NCBI RefSeq assembly: GCF_937616625.2
Contig: NC_065577.1
Span: 41,817,001-41,881,000 of the forward strand
Direction: 5' to 3'
DNA length: 64,000 bases
Origin: Mercurialis annua
Lineage: Eukaryota > Streptophyta > Magnoliopsida > Malpighiales > Euphorbiaceae
Part shown: positions 1 to 11,399 of the stretch, piece by piece
Position numbering within the stretch: position 1 is the stretch's first letter
Layout: every line of letters starts with the position of its first letter
Notes under the pieces: generated by a model
The model's input: only the letters and a program-made list of their open reading frames with translations
Told to the model about the DNA's origin: nothing
Databases searched by the model: none
Position numbers and translations under genes: made by a program

Positions 1-151
1 AAGAGTAGTGAAAAATATGAAAATGTGCGGAGATTGCCATAGGATGGCTAAATATATCTCCATGAAATATGGGCGTGAAATTATCTTAAGCGACTCAAAT
101 TGCTTGCACCATTTTAAATCTGGCCGTTGTTCATGCCGTGATTATTGGTAA
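1..151 (+). CDS. PPR protein, DYW-type, C-terminal fragment (5' end outside window)
   Basis: The open frame with codons starting at base 2 runs to a TAA at 149-151 and gives 49 residues. It contains CGDCH near the start, an HHF motif and the terminal tripeptide DYW preceded by CSCRD. This is the zinc-binding end of the DYW cytidine-deaminase-like domain that closes plant PLS-class pentatricopeptide repeat proteins. Members act in mitochondria or plastids and edit C to U in organelle transcripts; that role comes from the family, not from this stretch. The deaminase core and PPR repeats lie upstream of the window, so the target cannot be guessed. All visible Cys and His residues of the C-terminal motif are present and there is no break, so the gene is probably functional. 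Confidence 0.93.
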   Translation, partial: RVVKNMKMCGDCHRMAKYISMKYGREIILSDSNCLHHFKSGRCSCRDYW

Positions 152-260
152 AGTGATTAATGAACAGTTAAGCTCTACTATCGCAATACCAGTTCCAGTG
201 CAATTTTCTTTGAGTGCTCTGGATACTGTTCAGGCTGACATAGATCTGGCTGCTGCTTAA

Positions 261-438
261 AGTTGCAGCACGCTTTTGGTCCTTTAATTCCATCCTGAGT
301 GCCAAGCAATAACATGCTTCACTTCTTGAGGATTTTAGGGAGTTTGAAACGACAAGGTTAGACTTGGTAGATGGTGATGGCTCCGCAGAACAAGCTCTTC
401 TCAAAGAGCGTGCATCCATCAACAGATATACTGGACAG
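261..438 (+). pseudogene. Decayed single exon of a GOS11-like Golgi SNARE
   Basis: Reading from about 261 gives a peptide that closely matches the middle of the plant Golgi SNAP receptor complex member 1 (GOS11 type): an AKQ.HASLLEDFREF core, then a TRLDL segment, EQALLKE and an N-rich end. The frame closes at a plausible GT donor at 439. An in-frame TAA stands exactly where the family has the Glu of AKQEHA, so the exon cannot be read through. I could not find the preceding exons or the following one with the SNARE helix and membrane anchor. The intact family acts as a Qb-SNARE in ER-Golgi and intra-Golgi fusion. This is best read as a relic of a duplicated gene; a retro-copy is less likely because it ends at an intron boundary. 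Confidence 0.8.
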
Positions 439-2576
439 GTATAAATTCAAATTGCTATAAGGTTCCTTTTATTGTATTATATTGCAAGTGTTTATGTGTG
501 GACAAGACACATGAGCTTACTTATATATGTATTCTCCCTATCAGATCACTATCAACTAATCAGTGGATATATAGTGAGTATATATTTTTCAATTATCTCC
601 CACATACTATACAATCACTATCAAGAATAATTTAATGTTCCATCAATTAGTCAATCAAATGTGAAAGATTGGTTCTTTGATAAAGTAATTCTCTGCACAG
701 AGTGTCCCGGGCGTCTCTGAAGTTAATTCTGATTGATTGTGGAAGCCCCAAAAATCGTGCTAGAACTGTGCTGTATAGTGTTGTAGTTTAGCCTCTGTAC
801 CTTTCCCTACGTGGCTCATCTGTGTCAAAACCAACTGCTTAATATTGTTATTTTAGGTCATGTTTTATATCTGCTTAAGTCATTTGCGGAAATGCCTCGC
901 TGAATTTTTTGTATTGATATGTGTATCTTTGTTAACCTAGTTTAATCAACATGTCCCATTTTAGAAACGTATCAGACACTTACATTTCGGACAGGGAATT
1001 CCATTTTACATGGAAAACCATAAAATAATGCCGTTTCACAGTGTCAAAGTGTCCCGTGTCCGTGCTACCTAGTTGTTAAGTTGGCAGTGAAGATCTATAT
1101 ACAGCTTTAGCCAGTTCTGCTTCAGAAAATTCTTGATTGATAGAGCTGTTAATTCTCTGAGCCTTATCCTAGCATTCTTATGTTTTCGTTCATTTAATTT
1201 GATTGATTATGAGATAATTTGTGCTATGTTTTTGCTGAAATGGCTAACTATGGTGGTGATGAGATATCCATGTTTTGAGGTATAGAATTTGGTACCAAGT
1301 TCCTGCTTATAGGGAGAACCTACTTAGGATCACTGCATTTTTTGTGGAATTATTGGATTATTTGAGTCTAAGTATTGCTGATTGCTTTGATTGGTTGCCT
1401 TTCATGTCTTTGTACCAGATCGAGTGTAACAATACTCTTGTCGTGTACCTTTGTGATGGGGACAGGGTCTGAAAAACTTGGAAACTTTGTGTTATCAGCT
1501 TCATCTTTCATACACAGGAGCTAGGAGTTAAAAAGCATCACTATATATCTAAACTAAGTCTTTGACTTGTTTTGGGACCCTTGTTTGTTTGATATATTCT
1601 GTTTACGTTTTTATTTTAAGTTTTACGTTTAATTATGGTTGAATTCGATTGCAGGTGTTTTGGATTTTTGGAAGCGCATTCCCTCAAAAATTATTTGTTT
1701 TATTTTTGATTAGACAACAAATGATCTGAAAATTAGGACAGACTGAATAAAAGGGCATTGTAAATGCTTTTATTTGTGTATAAAACAGTCTTGTGTGTAA
1801 TCAACTGACGTAAAATGTAAATGAGAGAATAAAGTTCAGTTTCTTTATTGTTTTACTCGTTTTTATCTTTTTGCAATTTTCTAGATATATTTCATTCGCA
1901 AAGACTTTTATATCGGATATTTTATCAAGGTGCAAAAAGGAACAATATCATTTAAATTCTGCAGGAAAGATTCTATTTGTATCCACTAGCATACTGTTAA
2001 CCAAAGTGTTGTGTTACAAGCAGATGCCTGCAGTTAAAAGGCTCTTCAGAATAGCTCGTGTGGGTGGCTCGGGAATAAATAAATCGAACCTTGCGCATTT
2101 GGCTGCATCGTCATGATGTGACTGTACGATTGTCACTCCGTTATTCCCAGGTATTATCATATTACCAAGATATTGAATATCAATTTTTGTAAGGAACATA
2201 ATAATGGCTGAGCTGTTAGCATCTCCATTATACTAACAGTGACATCGTGATAGAACCCAAAAGTGACGGGCAAAAATGCATATGACTTTTTCCACCTCAG
2301 AATGGTAGTGCTTCCTTTTTCTTATCAAAAATGAATAATCTCAGGATCTGATTCTCATGTCTTCAATTATTTTACACCTTAGTGGACTAGGGAATTTGCT
2401 TCTTCTACAAATGCATTACAACTATTTCGTACTTTGTTTTATTTTAATCACCAAATCATCTTTTTTTGTTCATAAATTCCAGTCTCATCTTCACTGCTGC
2501 TCCATAAAACACTAGAACCATTTCTTGTGTTATTCTATCTTCACCTTCTTGGTCTGTTTCTGGTGTCACCGCGAAA
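439..2576. other. Intergenic, no gene recognised
   Basis: AT-rich sequence between the SNARE relic and the lectin gene. Short open frames at 1275-1472 and 1871-2116 (+) show no recognisable domain. The last ~100 bases before 2577 are pyrimidine-rich, as expected for the lectin 5' UTR. Confidence 0.6.
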
Positions 2577-4883
2577 ATGGTAAGAACTCCTATATCTAGA
2601 GATACGTAATTTTTGTAAGAAGTATACTTGACTAATCAATTGCGATGCTACTCCAGAGCTTTGAGGCTGGTGAGAAGAAACCTATTGCACTAGGACCATG
2701 GGGTGGTCAAGATGGCCATCGATGGGATGATGGAGTACACTCTACAGTAAGACAATTGGTGATAGCTCATGGATCGGGCATTGACTCAATCCAGTTTGAG
2801 TACGATAAGAAGGGGACCTCGATATGGTCAGAAAAGCATGGGGGAAGTGGAGGTATCAGAACAGACAAGGTAAGTTAGACATGCTTAAGAATTTAGTGCA
2901 AGTGTCTTGATTATAACTTAGTACCAAATAACTATTAACTAAATTTCTGATGCTATTTCTCCTGTTATAAATTCTGATTGCAGGTGAAGCTTGATTACCC
3001 TGAAGAATATCTTGTTTCCGTAAATGGTCACTACGGTAGCTTAAATCAATGGGGATCGGTTTTTATTCTTTCGCTTACTTTTCAAAGCAATAAAAGAACA
3101 TATGGACCATTTGGTGTTGAACAAGGAACATATTTTTCTTTCCCTGTGACTGGGGGTAAAATTGTTGGATTTCATGGCAAGAGTGGCTGGTTTCTTGATT
3201 CGATCGGTATTTATTTGAAGCCTGTCCAACAAAAAAAGAGTTCCAAAGCTTTGGTCCTACCAAAGAGTTCTGTCTATGCTGGGACTGAAAATATTGGCTA
3301 CTCTGTGATACAAGGAACTGCAGGCAATAATTATGACATAGTTGTTGCTGTGAAGCAGAAGGAGAAATATAGCAGCCCTCTACAACACAAACCACCCCCG
3401 AAACAAATTTCTTCTGATTCTAGCGGTGAAGATGCCAATGACAAGGTGAGATATCTTAAAATCTATGGTGAATTATATCTTTCCAGTGTGCTGTTTCTGA
3501 ATAAAAACCTCAATTCAGACTCCTAAGGTTAGAAGCATGGATTCAAAACCTGAAGGCCTGATAACATATGGACCCTGGGGTGGTAGCGGTGGCTCTGCTT
3601 TTGATGACGGGATCAACACAGGGATCAGACAAATCTATTTGTCACGTAATGTTGGAATTGTATCTGTCCGAGTTCAATATGATCGCAACGGTCAAGCTGT
3701 GTGGGGAAGTAAACATGGAGGGACTGGAGGATTTAAGACTGATAAGGTGAATGCAATATCCGTATGAATTAATATGCTTAACTAGTTCTAGCTCTTACTA
3801 TCAAATTGTGAATGTTTTCACTAAAACTTTTTCCTTCTTTCCGCAGATAATGTTCGATTATCCATCTGAAATACTCACGCATATATCAGGAACTTATGGT
3901 CCCTTCATGTACATGGGACCTATGATCATCAAGTCGCTTACGTTCTACACCAACAAGGGGAAGCATGGACCTTTTGGAGAAGAACAAGGGCCTTCTTTTT
4001 CGTCCAAACCGAATGAAGGCAAGATTGTCGGGTTCTATGGGAAGGAGGGTTTATTCCTAGATGCTATCGGTGTTAGTGTGATGGAAGGAAATGTTAAATC
4101 TTCTAGGCATTATATCAGTGATGCAATTGTTAAAGCAGAAGCTGATGTTACTGAGATTGATAATTCTCCTTGGTCTAATAAGCTAGTAATAGCGAAACGA
4201 GGACCAATCGAAGAGGTGATACATAAGATCTGATTCTTATAGGCATAAGACCCTCAGTGGATTGAATTAATTACCTCTAATCCACATATGCTAACTTTTT
4301 TCAGGTAGCTTGTGCTGTAGTCAAAGAGCCAGCGCCATTTGGTCCGGGTCCTTGGGGTGGGAATGGAGGAAAACCATGGGATGATGGAGTATTTTCTGGG
4401 ATAAAGCAGATATTTGTGACTAGAGCTGAGGCTATTTGTTCAGTGCAGATTGAGTATGATCGGAACGGACAATCTGTGTGGTCCGTAAGGCACGGAGGTA
4501 CCGGGGGAACTGCCACAAACAGGGTAAGGAAATGTTAGTGGAAGAGAGAGTGAATTGTGATTTTATTTGCCTCATCTCTAAATTATATATTGCAGGTGAA
4601 ATTGGAGTACCCGCATGAAGTGCTGATACGTATATCAGGTTACTATGGAGCTGATGAGAAGTCAACTGTGGTGAAGTCGCTCACATTTTACACGAGTCGA
4701 GGCCAATATGGTCCGTTTGGTGACGAGGTTGGTACATTTTTCACTTCTGCAAATACAGAGGGCAAAATTGTTGGTCTCCATGGAAGGTCTGGAGCTTACT
4801 TGGATGCCATTGGTGTCCACATGCAGCACTGGCTTGGAAATAATCGAACCCCAAGGTCATCTCTCTTCAAGATGTTCAATTGA
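2577..4883 (+). CDS. Jacalin-related lectin with three jacalin domains
   Basis: Seven exons: 2577-2579, 2657-2869, 2984-3445, 3519-3746, 3847-4215, 4305-4523 and 4596-4883, all with GT-AG borders and phase 0, giving about 593 residues. Exon 1 is only the ATG, and the spliced start reads MSFEAG. Three jacalin (mannose-binding lectin) domains follow, each opening with GPWGG and a DDG motif and each cut by an intron at the same place, after the GG-(I/F/T)-x-T-(D/N)-(K/R) strand. The sugar-site GxxxD loops are intact in all three (GWFLD, GLFLD, GAYLD). Lys/Ser/Pro-rich linkers join the domains. No signal peptide or membrane segment is seen, so it is probably nucleo-cytoplasmic, as usual for this group, which is often linked to defence or stress. 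The ligand and trigger are not visible. The identical split of each domain shows that the gene grew by duplication of two-exon units. Confidence 0.92.
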
Positions 4884-5464
4884 TCGAAATATTTATATTT
4901 TCGAGTTTTCAGTACTAATAAATGTAGGCTCAATGTATCTTAAACTATTGGATACAGCTTCATCCTAGTCTAGTTCATCATGGATTTTTGTTGCTTCAAC
5001 TTCAATGAAAAGTCTTAATAAATTTACGCCACTTAAAAAGTTCGATGAAAAGTCGTAACTAAAAAAACTATATCGTAACTAAAAAAACTATGTATCTTGA
5101 ACTTCTTATGGAATTTTGTTTGACTGTTAATGGTTTATTTGTGAAGCTTCTTGAATGTATTTGATGTTGTAAGCTAGTGTGCTGTTTTACGAATTCGCAG
5201 TATAGTCTCTGTAGTGATTATCGATTATATTACATTAATTATATATTGTAATTATGAAGTTTTTTGTAATTAAATATTCCGTTCAAATTGAACCAAATTG
5301 AAATTTTAATATTTTAAATATCGAGCCAAAGCTATGAGTCTGGCAGTTTTCAAGAAAATAATGATCACTTCTTGATCCAGACTAAACTACACTGCACTCA
5401 CAGTAGCTTGCAACTTCTACATAAATTGAGATGAGTTGCTCGAGTTATAGCTATCAGATGTACT
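4884..5464. other. Intergenic; lectin 3' flank
   Basis: Contains the lectin 3' UTR and AT-rich DNA. Around 5051-5090 an 18-20 bp sequence (cgtaactaaaaaaactat) is repeated twice in tandem. Nothing else recognised. Confidence 0.6.
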
Positions 5465-6077
5465 AATTAGACGCCTCACAGTCCAATAAAATACAGTCAT
5501 AAAGAGGCACTCCATGTTTCCTTTGATCTAGACCGCTACGAACTAGTTCGACAGCCATATCTCCATTCTCACAAACCATAACAGATGCACCGAGACGAGA
5601 GAGATTTTGCTCAGCCACCCTCCTCACCTATCTACTATCTTTAGCAACTAAAAAACTCAGCCCACTCAACGGATAACATGATACAAACGAGAACCTTGCA
5701 AGGGCTTGTGCAAGATTTCGTGAAGAACTGTAAGGCGAAACAGCTTGCTTACATTTAATTTTCGTCAGCATAGACGAAAGGTGTTGCCATTTGGTCACAA
5801 CCAATGCTTTTATCCCCAAGATTTCAACAAATTTCTGCATAATTCCAAGTCTTTCTGTTTTCTGAATCAAGGGAAACGGCAGGTGATCCGCCAATCTTGA
5901 GAGTAGAACCTAGCTTAGACAATCGGGGACTGTTCGAACAGCTGGTCAGGCTAGGAGTACAAACTCTATCAGTCAGCTGCGTGTTATCGGTTACAGAATA
6001 CTTTCCCGTTATTAGCTCGTCTTTCGGCATTCCGATGCCTGTATCGTCCACTTCAAACACAAATTCCACAATATGGT
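5465..6077 (-). pseudogene. CKI1-like hybrid histidine kinase, broken C-terminal fragment
   Basis: Reading 6069 downward gives FEVDDTGIGMPKDE, the G1-box region of a histidine-kinase ATPase domain. The next box (the GTGLGLGIV region) is missing. The frame then carries the Ser/Pro-rich stretch typical of CKI1-like kinases, and a frameshift near 5850-5890 leads into a segment resembling the pseudo-receiver (ERLGIMQKF...LGIKALVVTKWQHLS). Further down, after an in-frame TAG, comes RRVAEQNLSRLGASV...YDCILLDCE, the start of a true receiver domain up to its phospho-acceptor Asp. Stops end it at 5465. Intact relatives act in cytokinin-type phosphorelay at membranes. The deletion, frameshift and stops make this a pseudogene. 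Its right end abuts the stop codon of the first kinase copy, whose divergent C-terminal tail may have been shaped by this junction. Confidence 0.75.
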
Positions 6078-7964
6078 TTAAATTGAATCAACTCTAACAA
6101 GTTTTGGATTTTTTTGTTTGAAATCACTAGGATAGACTTTTTTTATCTTTTTAGATAAATTAAGGGCGAAAAACGACCCTTTGTTCTCTGCATAACAGAG
6201 AGACAAACTTCTTTCCAGGTTAGCTACAACATCAGCTATATTTGGCCTCTCCCTGGCATCCAAATTAACACAATGAGCCGCAGTTTCTGCCACCAGCTCA
6301 ACTGCCTCCGCTTCATTATGCTCCGGCGGAGTAACTCTAGGATCTAAAACCTTAACAATCTCACCTGATACAATTTTCGGCACTGCAAAATCCACTACAC
6401 TTCTTGCTATTCCTCCATCAACATCAATGAACATAGCTTTCTTCCCTGTCAAAAGCTCTAACAAAACGACACCGAAACTATACACATCACTCTTTGCAGT
6501 TAACACTTTTCGAGTAGAGTACTCAGGATCAACGTATCCAACTGCACCAGCCGCGTTTATGGACTTGTAACCATTTTCTGATTGAGGAGTAGAAAATGCA
6601 AACTCTGCAACTCTTGCAGTCCAATTCGAATCGAGCAAAATGTTGGAAGATTTAATGCCTCTGTGAATTACTGGCGGGACTGCGTAGTTGTGAAGATAAT
6701 CGATTCCTCTAACTGCATCTAAAGCAATCTTGATTCTCATTTTCCATGAATTTATCATACTATTGTTCATTTCATTGAATTTCTTGTCGTGTAAATGCCG
6801 CGATAGCTCTCCGTTTTTCATGTACTCATAGACTAATAGTCTCTCATTTTCATCTTCATAGAATCCAATTAGTCTAACTAGATGTTTATGATGAAGCCTC
6901 GACAGGAATTCGATTTCAGAATCAAAATTCTCTTCATGACCTTTCTCCCCTCTTTGTACCACTATTTCACTGCCATTTACTAGTTTCCCCCTATAAACAA
7001 TGCTAAAAGTTCCGTCACCAACCTTGTTTCGTATCGAAAAATTATCAGTTGCGACAGCAAGCTCTGCGAAACTGAATTCTGTGGCTCTAGTCAATCTCCT
7101 TACCTTCGGAGTTGATTTTTGATTTCCTGAAAACCTTGAATATAGCAAGGCAAAAGCAAAGACCATAGGCCAAACGGATATTTTGATTGGATTATCGATA
7201 TGCTGGTACACTAAAACATACGAAAGTGAAGCGAAAATGCATTGAAAGATTGCACAAACGAATCCTACAATGTCCGGAAATCTTCCAAATCGCTTGAGAT
7301 TAGGATATGGATAATAAAACCAGGGTAACCACCCTTTCATCATCCAAGTTACTCCTTCATTTTGAATCTTGTATACAAGATCAATTATAGAAATGATCAA
7401 GATTGTGAAAGACATTATCATGCTAAATAGTGCATACTGAGGCTTATGTACAGAAGATAGTTGATCGAAAGCCGCTGATGGAAGTTCTAAGATGAAATTG
7501 GAAATCAGGAACAATCTTTCTAGTTTATAAACCTGTTTCAGAAGACAGTATTAGAAGAAGTTATAAGGCCTAGTCGATTAGTTTTGAATAATACTCGAGT
7601 TTTTTTATGATTAAGTTTATAATTTCTATTTCAGTTTAGATTATTTATGCAGTATTTTCTACTTCTATAACAAGTTGGTCACCCGCTTAGTTGAGAAAGG
7701 TATCGGCTTCCTACGGAGGCATTCCAGTAGGTAAAGACAGGCCGGTAAAAGCAAGTTTTATCGCGATTCGTATTTACTATTTTTTATCTATAAAAGCTTA
7801 AGTTAAGCTATTGAATCATAACATGTTGAGTCTTTTCCAAAATAAATGATAAATATCATACAAAACATGGTGATTACCTTTTGATTGAAGCGATCTGCGG
7901 CGCCATGTGTCTTGTCGCTACCGATATCATCAATTTTAACATCAATATGTATGGATTCAGCCAT
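6078..7964 (-). CDS. Membrane-anchored CR4/CCR-type pseudokinase, copy K1
   Basis: Two exons: 7878-7964 (29 codons, beginning MAESIHIDV) and 6078-7532, joined in phase 0 by a GT-AG intron, for about 513 residues. The N-terminal half has four hydrophobic stretches (around residues 36-50, 65-88, 120-142 and 152-168) and no receptor ectodomain. I do not recognise this membrane region as a named family. A CRINKLY4/CCR-type kinase domain follows. The glycine loop reads GDGTFSIVYRG, the VAIK-type Lys is Gln (VVQRG), the catalytic HRD is HRG, and DFG is EFA; the DPE and SDVYSFG motifs remain. It should therefore be catalytically dead and act, if at all, by binding nucleotide or partners. The C-terminal ~30 residues differ from the sister copies and are rich in Lys. 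The frame is fully open. Confidence 0.88.
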
Positions 7965-8129
7965 GTTTTTTTCTCTTGAAATTATGTCACAAAAGCAGTT
8001 TTAATGTCTGAAACACAGGAAAAAACAGACAAATTAATAAAGGTAAGGAAATATTTATACTATTGTAATAAATGTGAGGAAGACTTGCAGCCATATGTGG
8101 CTCCACATGGTTTATAATATTTGAAAATA

Positions 8130-8220
8130 TAGTTTTGCTTCTTTGAATTGACAGCTTCAACCTGTTTTTCAAAAACTGTAACTTAAGTCAAGGCTGTCAA
8201 CTTCTGTTACGTTGGACCAA
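8130..8220 (-). promoter_or_regulatory. Conserved upstream block of K1 with two W-box cores
   Basis: On the minus strand this block carries GTTGACAG and CTTGACTTAAG, two TTGAC cores a few bases apart, about 220-240 bases before the K1 ATG. The same block is found before K2, K3 and K4. WRKY binding is inferred from the TTGAC core only. Confidence 0.45.
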
Positions 8221-8514
8221 TTTTTTCAACTCTCATGTATTTCACTTTTTTTTTTGTAAACACTTCTGAAACTCCGAAAATCTATATCATAAACTAATCT
8301 ATAAATATTATTTAACCATTTCCAATTTAAATTTTTTCTGTTAAAATATTTTGGTTGCTTTTGTTATTAGGTCCATGAGGTATCCCAACTATGAAATGTC
8401 TATGTTCAGACTAATCTGCACTTGAGCTGCATAGGTTCCTTGTGGAGGCCAACTCTAACCCCAAATTTTAAACGGATGCATATATGAGTACGGTTTGAAC
8501 TAATATTTTTGTTT

Positions 8515-8710
8515 TTATTTCCATGCAACATAGCGGTCAGCAAAAGCTATCAAGTTGCCATTTCGGCATTTCTAATTCGATTTGCTCTATTTTGCTGCTT
8601 TATAGCTTCAACAACAATAGGACTGATCATGTCTAATTACGAATACAACTAGCATCCAATAGACACAAACTCTGCAGCTTCAATTACGTTCTCTATAGTT
8701 TCCACAAGGT
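8515..8710 (-). pseudogene. Relic of the 3' end of a further kinase copy
   Basis: The stretch with a gcaacatagcggt...caaaagctat motif, a ttgctctattttgct motif and ctagcatccaa-agacacaaactctgc resembles, in the same order, the 3' flank and last codons of copy K5 at about 17225-17380. Only the end of the kinase reading frame is present and it is interrupted. It suggests that the tandem array once held at least one more K5-like unit between K1 and K2. Confidence 0.55.
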
Positions 8711-8753
8711 GTAGATTTCTGAAAACTCTGTTAAGAGAAGTCGTGTAAGCGAA

Positions 8754-10792
8754 CTATGAGATTTTATCTTTGGAATGATCTAGTTCTGTTTTTGCTCGCC
8801 CCCTAGTCGGAAGTTCTAAACCATCATTACTATTTGCAAAACCGAGAGCCAAACTTCGCTCCAAGTTGGCTACTACTTCACTTATATTTGGCCTCTCTTT
8901 CGCGTCCAAATTCGCACAATTAGCTGCAGTATATGCCACCATTTCTACTGCTTCTGCGTCTTTAAGCTTCGGTCGAATGACCCTAGGGTCTAAAACATTA
9001 ACAACGTCACCGGATAATATTTGCGGCACTGCAAAGTCCACTACACTTCTTGATATTCCTCCACTATCATAAGCATCATCCGTGAATATAGCTTTCTTCC
9101 CAGTCAAAAGTTCTAACAATACAACGCCGAAACTATACACATCACTTTTTGGAGTTAACACTTTTCGAGTAGAGTACTCAGGATCGATGTATCCAACTGC
9201 TTCGATTGCGTTCATTGATTTGTAACCGTTTTTTGATTCAGGAGCAGAAAATGCAAAGTCTGCAATTCTTGCAGTCCAATTTGAGTCAAGCAAAATGTTG
9301 GAAGATTTGATGCCTCTATGAATTACCGGCGGGACTGCGTAGTTGTGAAGATAATCGATTCCTCTAGCTGCATCTAAAGCAATTTTGATTCTTGTTTTCC
9401 ATGAACTTATCATATTATTGTTCATTTCATTGAATTTCTTGTCATGCAAATGCGTATGCAAATCTCCGTTTACCATGTACTCATAGACTAAAAGTTTCTC
9501 GTTTTCATCTTCGGAAAATCCGATTAGTCCAACTAGATGTTTGTGATGAAGCCTCGACAGGAATTCAAATTCAGAATCGAAAGCTTTGTCTTGCTCTTCA
9601 GAAATATTCCTTTCATGACCTTTCTCCCCTCTTTTTACCACTACTTCACTACCATCTACTAGTTTCCCTCTATAGACAATGCTAAAAGGTCCTGCACCAA
9701 GCTTGTTTTGTAGCGAAAAATTATCAGTTGCGGCAGCAAGCTCTGCGAAACTGAATTCCGTGACTCTAGTCAATCTCCTTATCTTTGTAGTTTTTTTTGA
9801 TTTTTGATTTCCTGAAAATCTTGAATACAGTATGGCAAAAGCAAATATCATAGGCCAATAGGATATTTTGATCGGATTGTTGATCTGTCGAGTCACAAAC
9901 ACGTATGATAACGATGCGAAAATGCATTGGAAGATCGCGAAAATGAATCCAACAATGTCTGGAAAGTTTCCAAATCGCTTGAGATCCGGATGTCGATAAT
10001 AAAACCAGGGTATCCATCCTTTCGTCATCCAAATTACGCCTTCGGTTTGAATCTTGTACACAAGGTCAATGATCGAAATGATCAAGATTGTGAAAGACAT
10101 TAACATGCTAAATAGTGCATACTGAGGCTTATGCACAGATGATAGTTGATCGAAAGCCGCTGATGGAAGTTCTAAGATGAGATTGGAGATCAGGAATAAT
10201 CTTTCTAGTCTAGTTACCTGTTTCAAAAGGGAAAATTAACAGTTGTTACAAGGATTAGTCAATTAGTTTTGAAAGTTCTTATTATTTCTAATTGGGAAAA
10301 AGTGCAAAAATGACGATAATCCATAGCCTGCGTCTCTTGTAAGCACCTCATGTATTTCGGATCCCAAAAAAGACCCTGAGGTATATCTTGAAAAAGCGCA
10401 TCAAAAAAACACAAAAGATCTCAACTCCATTAACATTTCCGCTTAACTCCGTCCAATTTTTGTGTTTTTTATCCGTTTTCAAGACGTAAGGGTCATTTTT
10501 GAGATCCGAAATACATAAAAGTGCTTACAAGAGACGCGGATATACTTCTATCCCTATGTTATATTTATAAAAGCTTAACTTAAACTATTGAATCATAACA
10601 TGTTAAGTCCTTTATTTCTCCATCTCCTTAAATAATTGAGTTTTTTGTTTCTTTCAAATCTCCAAAATAAATGATAGTAAATAACATGTAAAACATGATG
10701 ATTACCTTTCGATTAAAGCAATCCGCGGCGGCTCGTGTCTTGTCGCTACCAATATCATCATCTTTAACATCTATATGTATGGATTCAGCCAT
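8754..10792 (-). CDS. Membrane-anchored CR4/CCR-type pseudokinase, copy K2
   Basis: Exons 10706-10792 (29 codons, MAESIHIDV start) and 8754-10217, phase-0 intron, about 516 residues. Same plan as K1: a short polar leader, four hydrophobic segments with a WIPWFYY motif between the second and third, then a CCR-type kinase domain from about residue 180. The ATP-binding Lys is kept (VVVKRG, about residue 224), but HRD is HRG (about 329-331) and DFG is DFA (about 349). DPE and SDVYSFG remain. Loss of the catalytic-base Asp predicts no phosphotransfer, while nucleotide binding may persist. The frame is open throughout and splice sites match K1 and K3. The intron holds a MITE at 10328-10539. It is the least degenerate of the intact copies in its metal-binding motif. 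Confidence 0.9.
10328..10539. repeat. MITE with ~47-bp terminal inverted repeats in K2 intron 1
   Basis: The left arm (gcgtctcttgtaagcac, then a tgtatttcggatc motif) at 10328-10374 recurs in reverse complement at 10488-10539. The arms are similar but not identical, and the true ends may lie slightly further out. No coding capacity. Confidence 0.65.
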
Positions 10793-11399
10793 AATAAGAA
10801 GTTTAATGTCTGAACTACAGATTTGCAGCTATATGTGGCTCTGCACGGTTTAGAGAATTTTAAGATATTTTTTGTTTCTTTGAATTGAAGTCTTGAACCT
10901 GTTTTTCAAGAAATGTAACTTAAGTCAAGTCTGTCAACTTCTGTTCTGTTGGGCGAAAATTATCAAGTTTTACTTTTTTCACATTTTGTTTTCGTTTCCG
11001 GAAACACTTCTAAAACTCCGAAGTCTATATTATAAACTATTTTTATAAAATATACTCCCTCCGTCCCATAATGACAGGCTGCTTGAACAAGTACATAACT
11101 TAAAAAAATATAACCAAGTTAGATATATTTCATTCACAATTTCTATGGTGTATAATCTGTCAAATAAGTTGACTGCTCCAGTTTATTTTGCATTGGTGTA
11201 GTATTTGTTATTTATTGGAATATGAAATAATTAATTCATTTGATGATCACTATATATTTATTAGGGGTAAATATGATTTTTTTTATCTTTACACGTGGCT
11301 CACCAAAAACAGAAGGTGGTCTATAATTTAAGACACCAAAAATAAAAATATAGCCTCTTAATTCTATACAGACGAAATATTATTCAACCGTTTCCGATT
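10793..11399. other. Intergenic between K2 and K3
   Basis: Contains the K2 upstream block and, at 11053-11068, a lone Stowaway-type end (ctccctccgtccc) with no clear partner. Otherwise AT-rich with no gene. Confidence 0.5.
10870..10950 (-). promoter_or_regulatory. Conserved upstream block of K2 with two W-box cores
   Basis: Same block as before K1: minus-strand GTTGACAG then CTTGACTTAAG, about 125-150 bases before the K2 ATG, within a longer conserved stretch. Confidence 0.45.

Larger units (their letters stand above)
7965..8753. other. Intergenic between kinase copies K1 and K2
   Basis: Holds the K1 upstream region (conserved block at 8130-8220) and a relic of another kinase copy's 3' end at 8515-8710. 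No intact gene. Confidence 0.6.

Noticed and set aside
1275..2116. Short plus-strand open frames at 1275-1472 and 1871-2116
   Set aside because: No recognisable domain, no codon bias or splice context; likely chance frames.
11053..11068. Stowaway end (ctccctccgtccc)
   Set aside because: No inverted partner or TA duplication found nearby, so no complete element is called.
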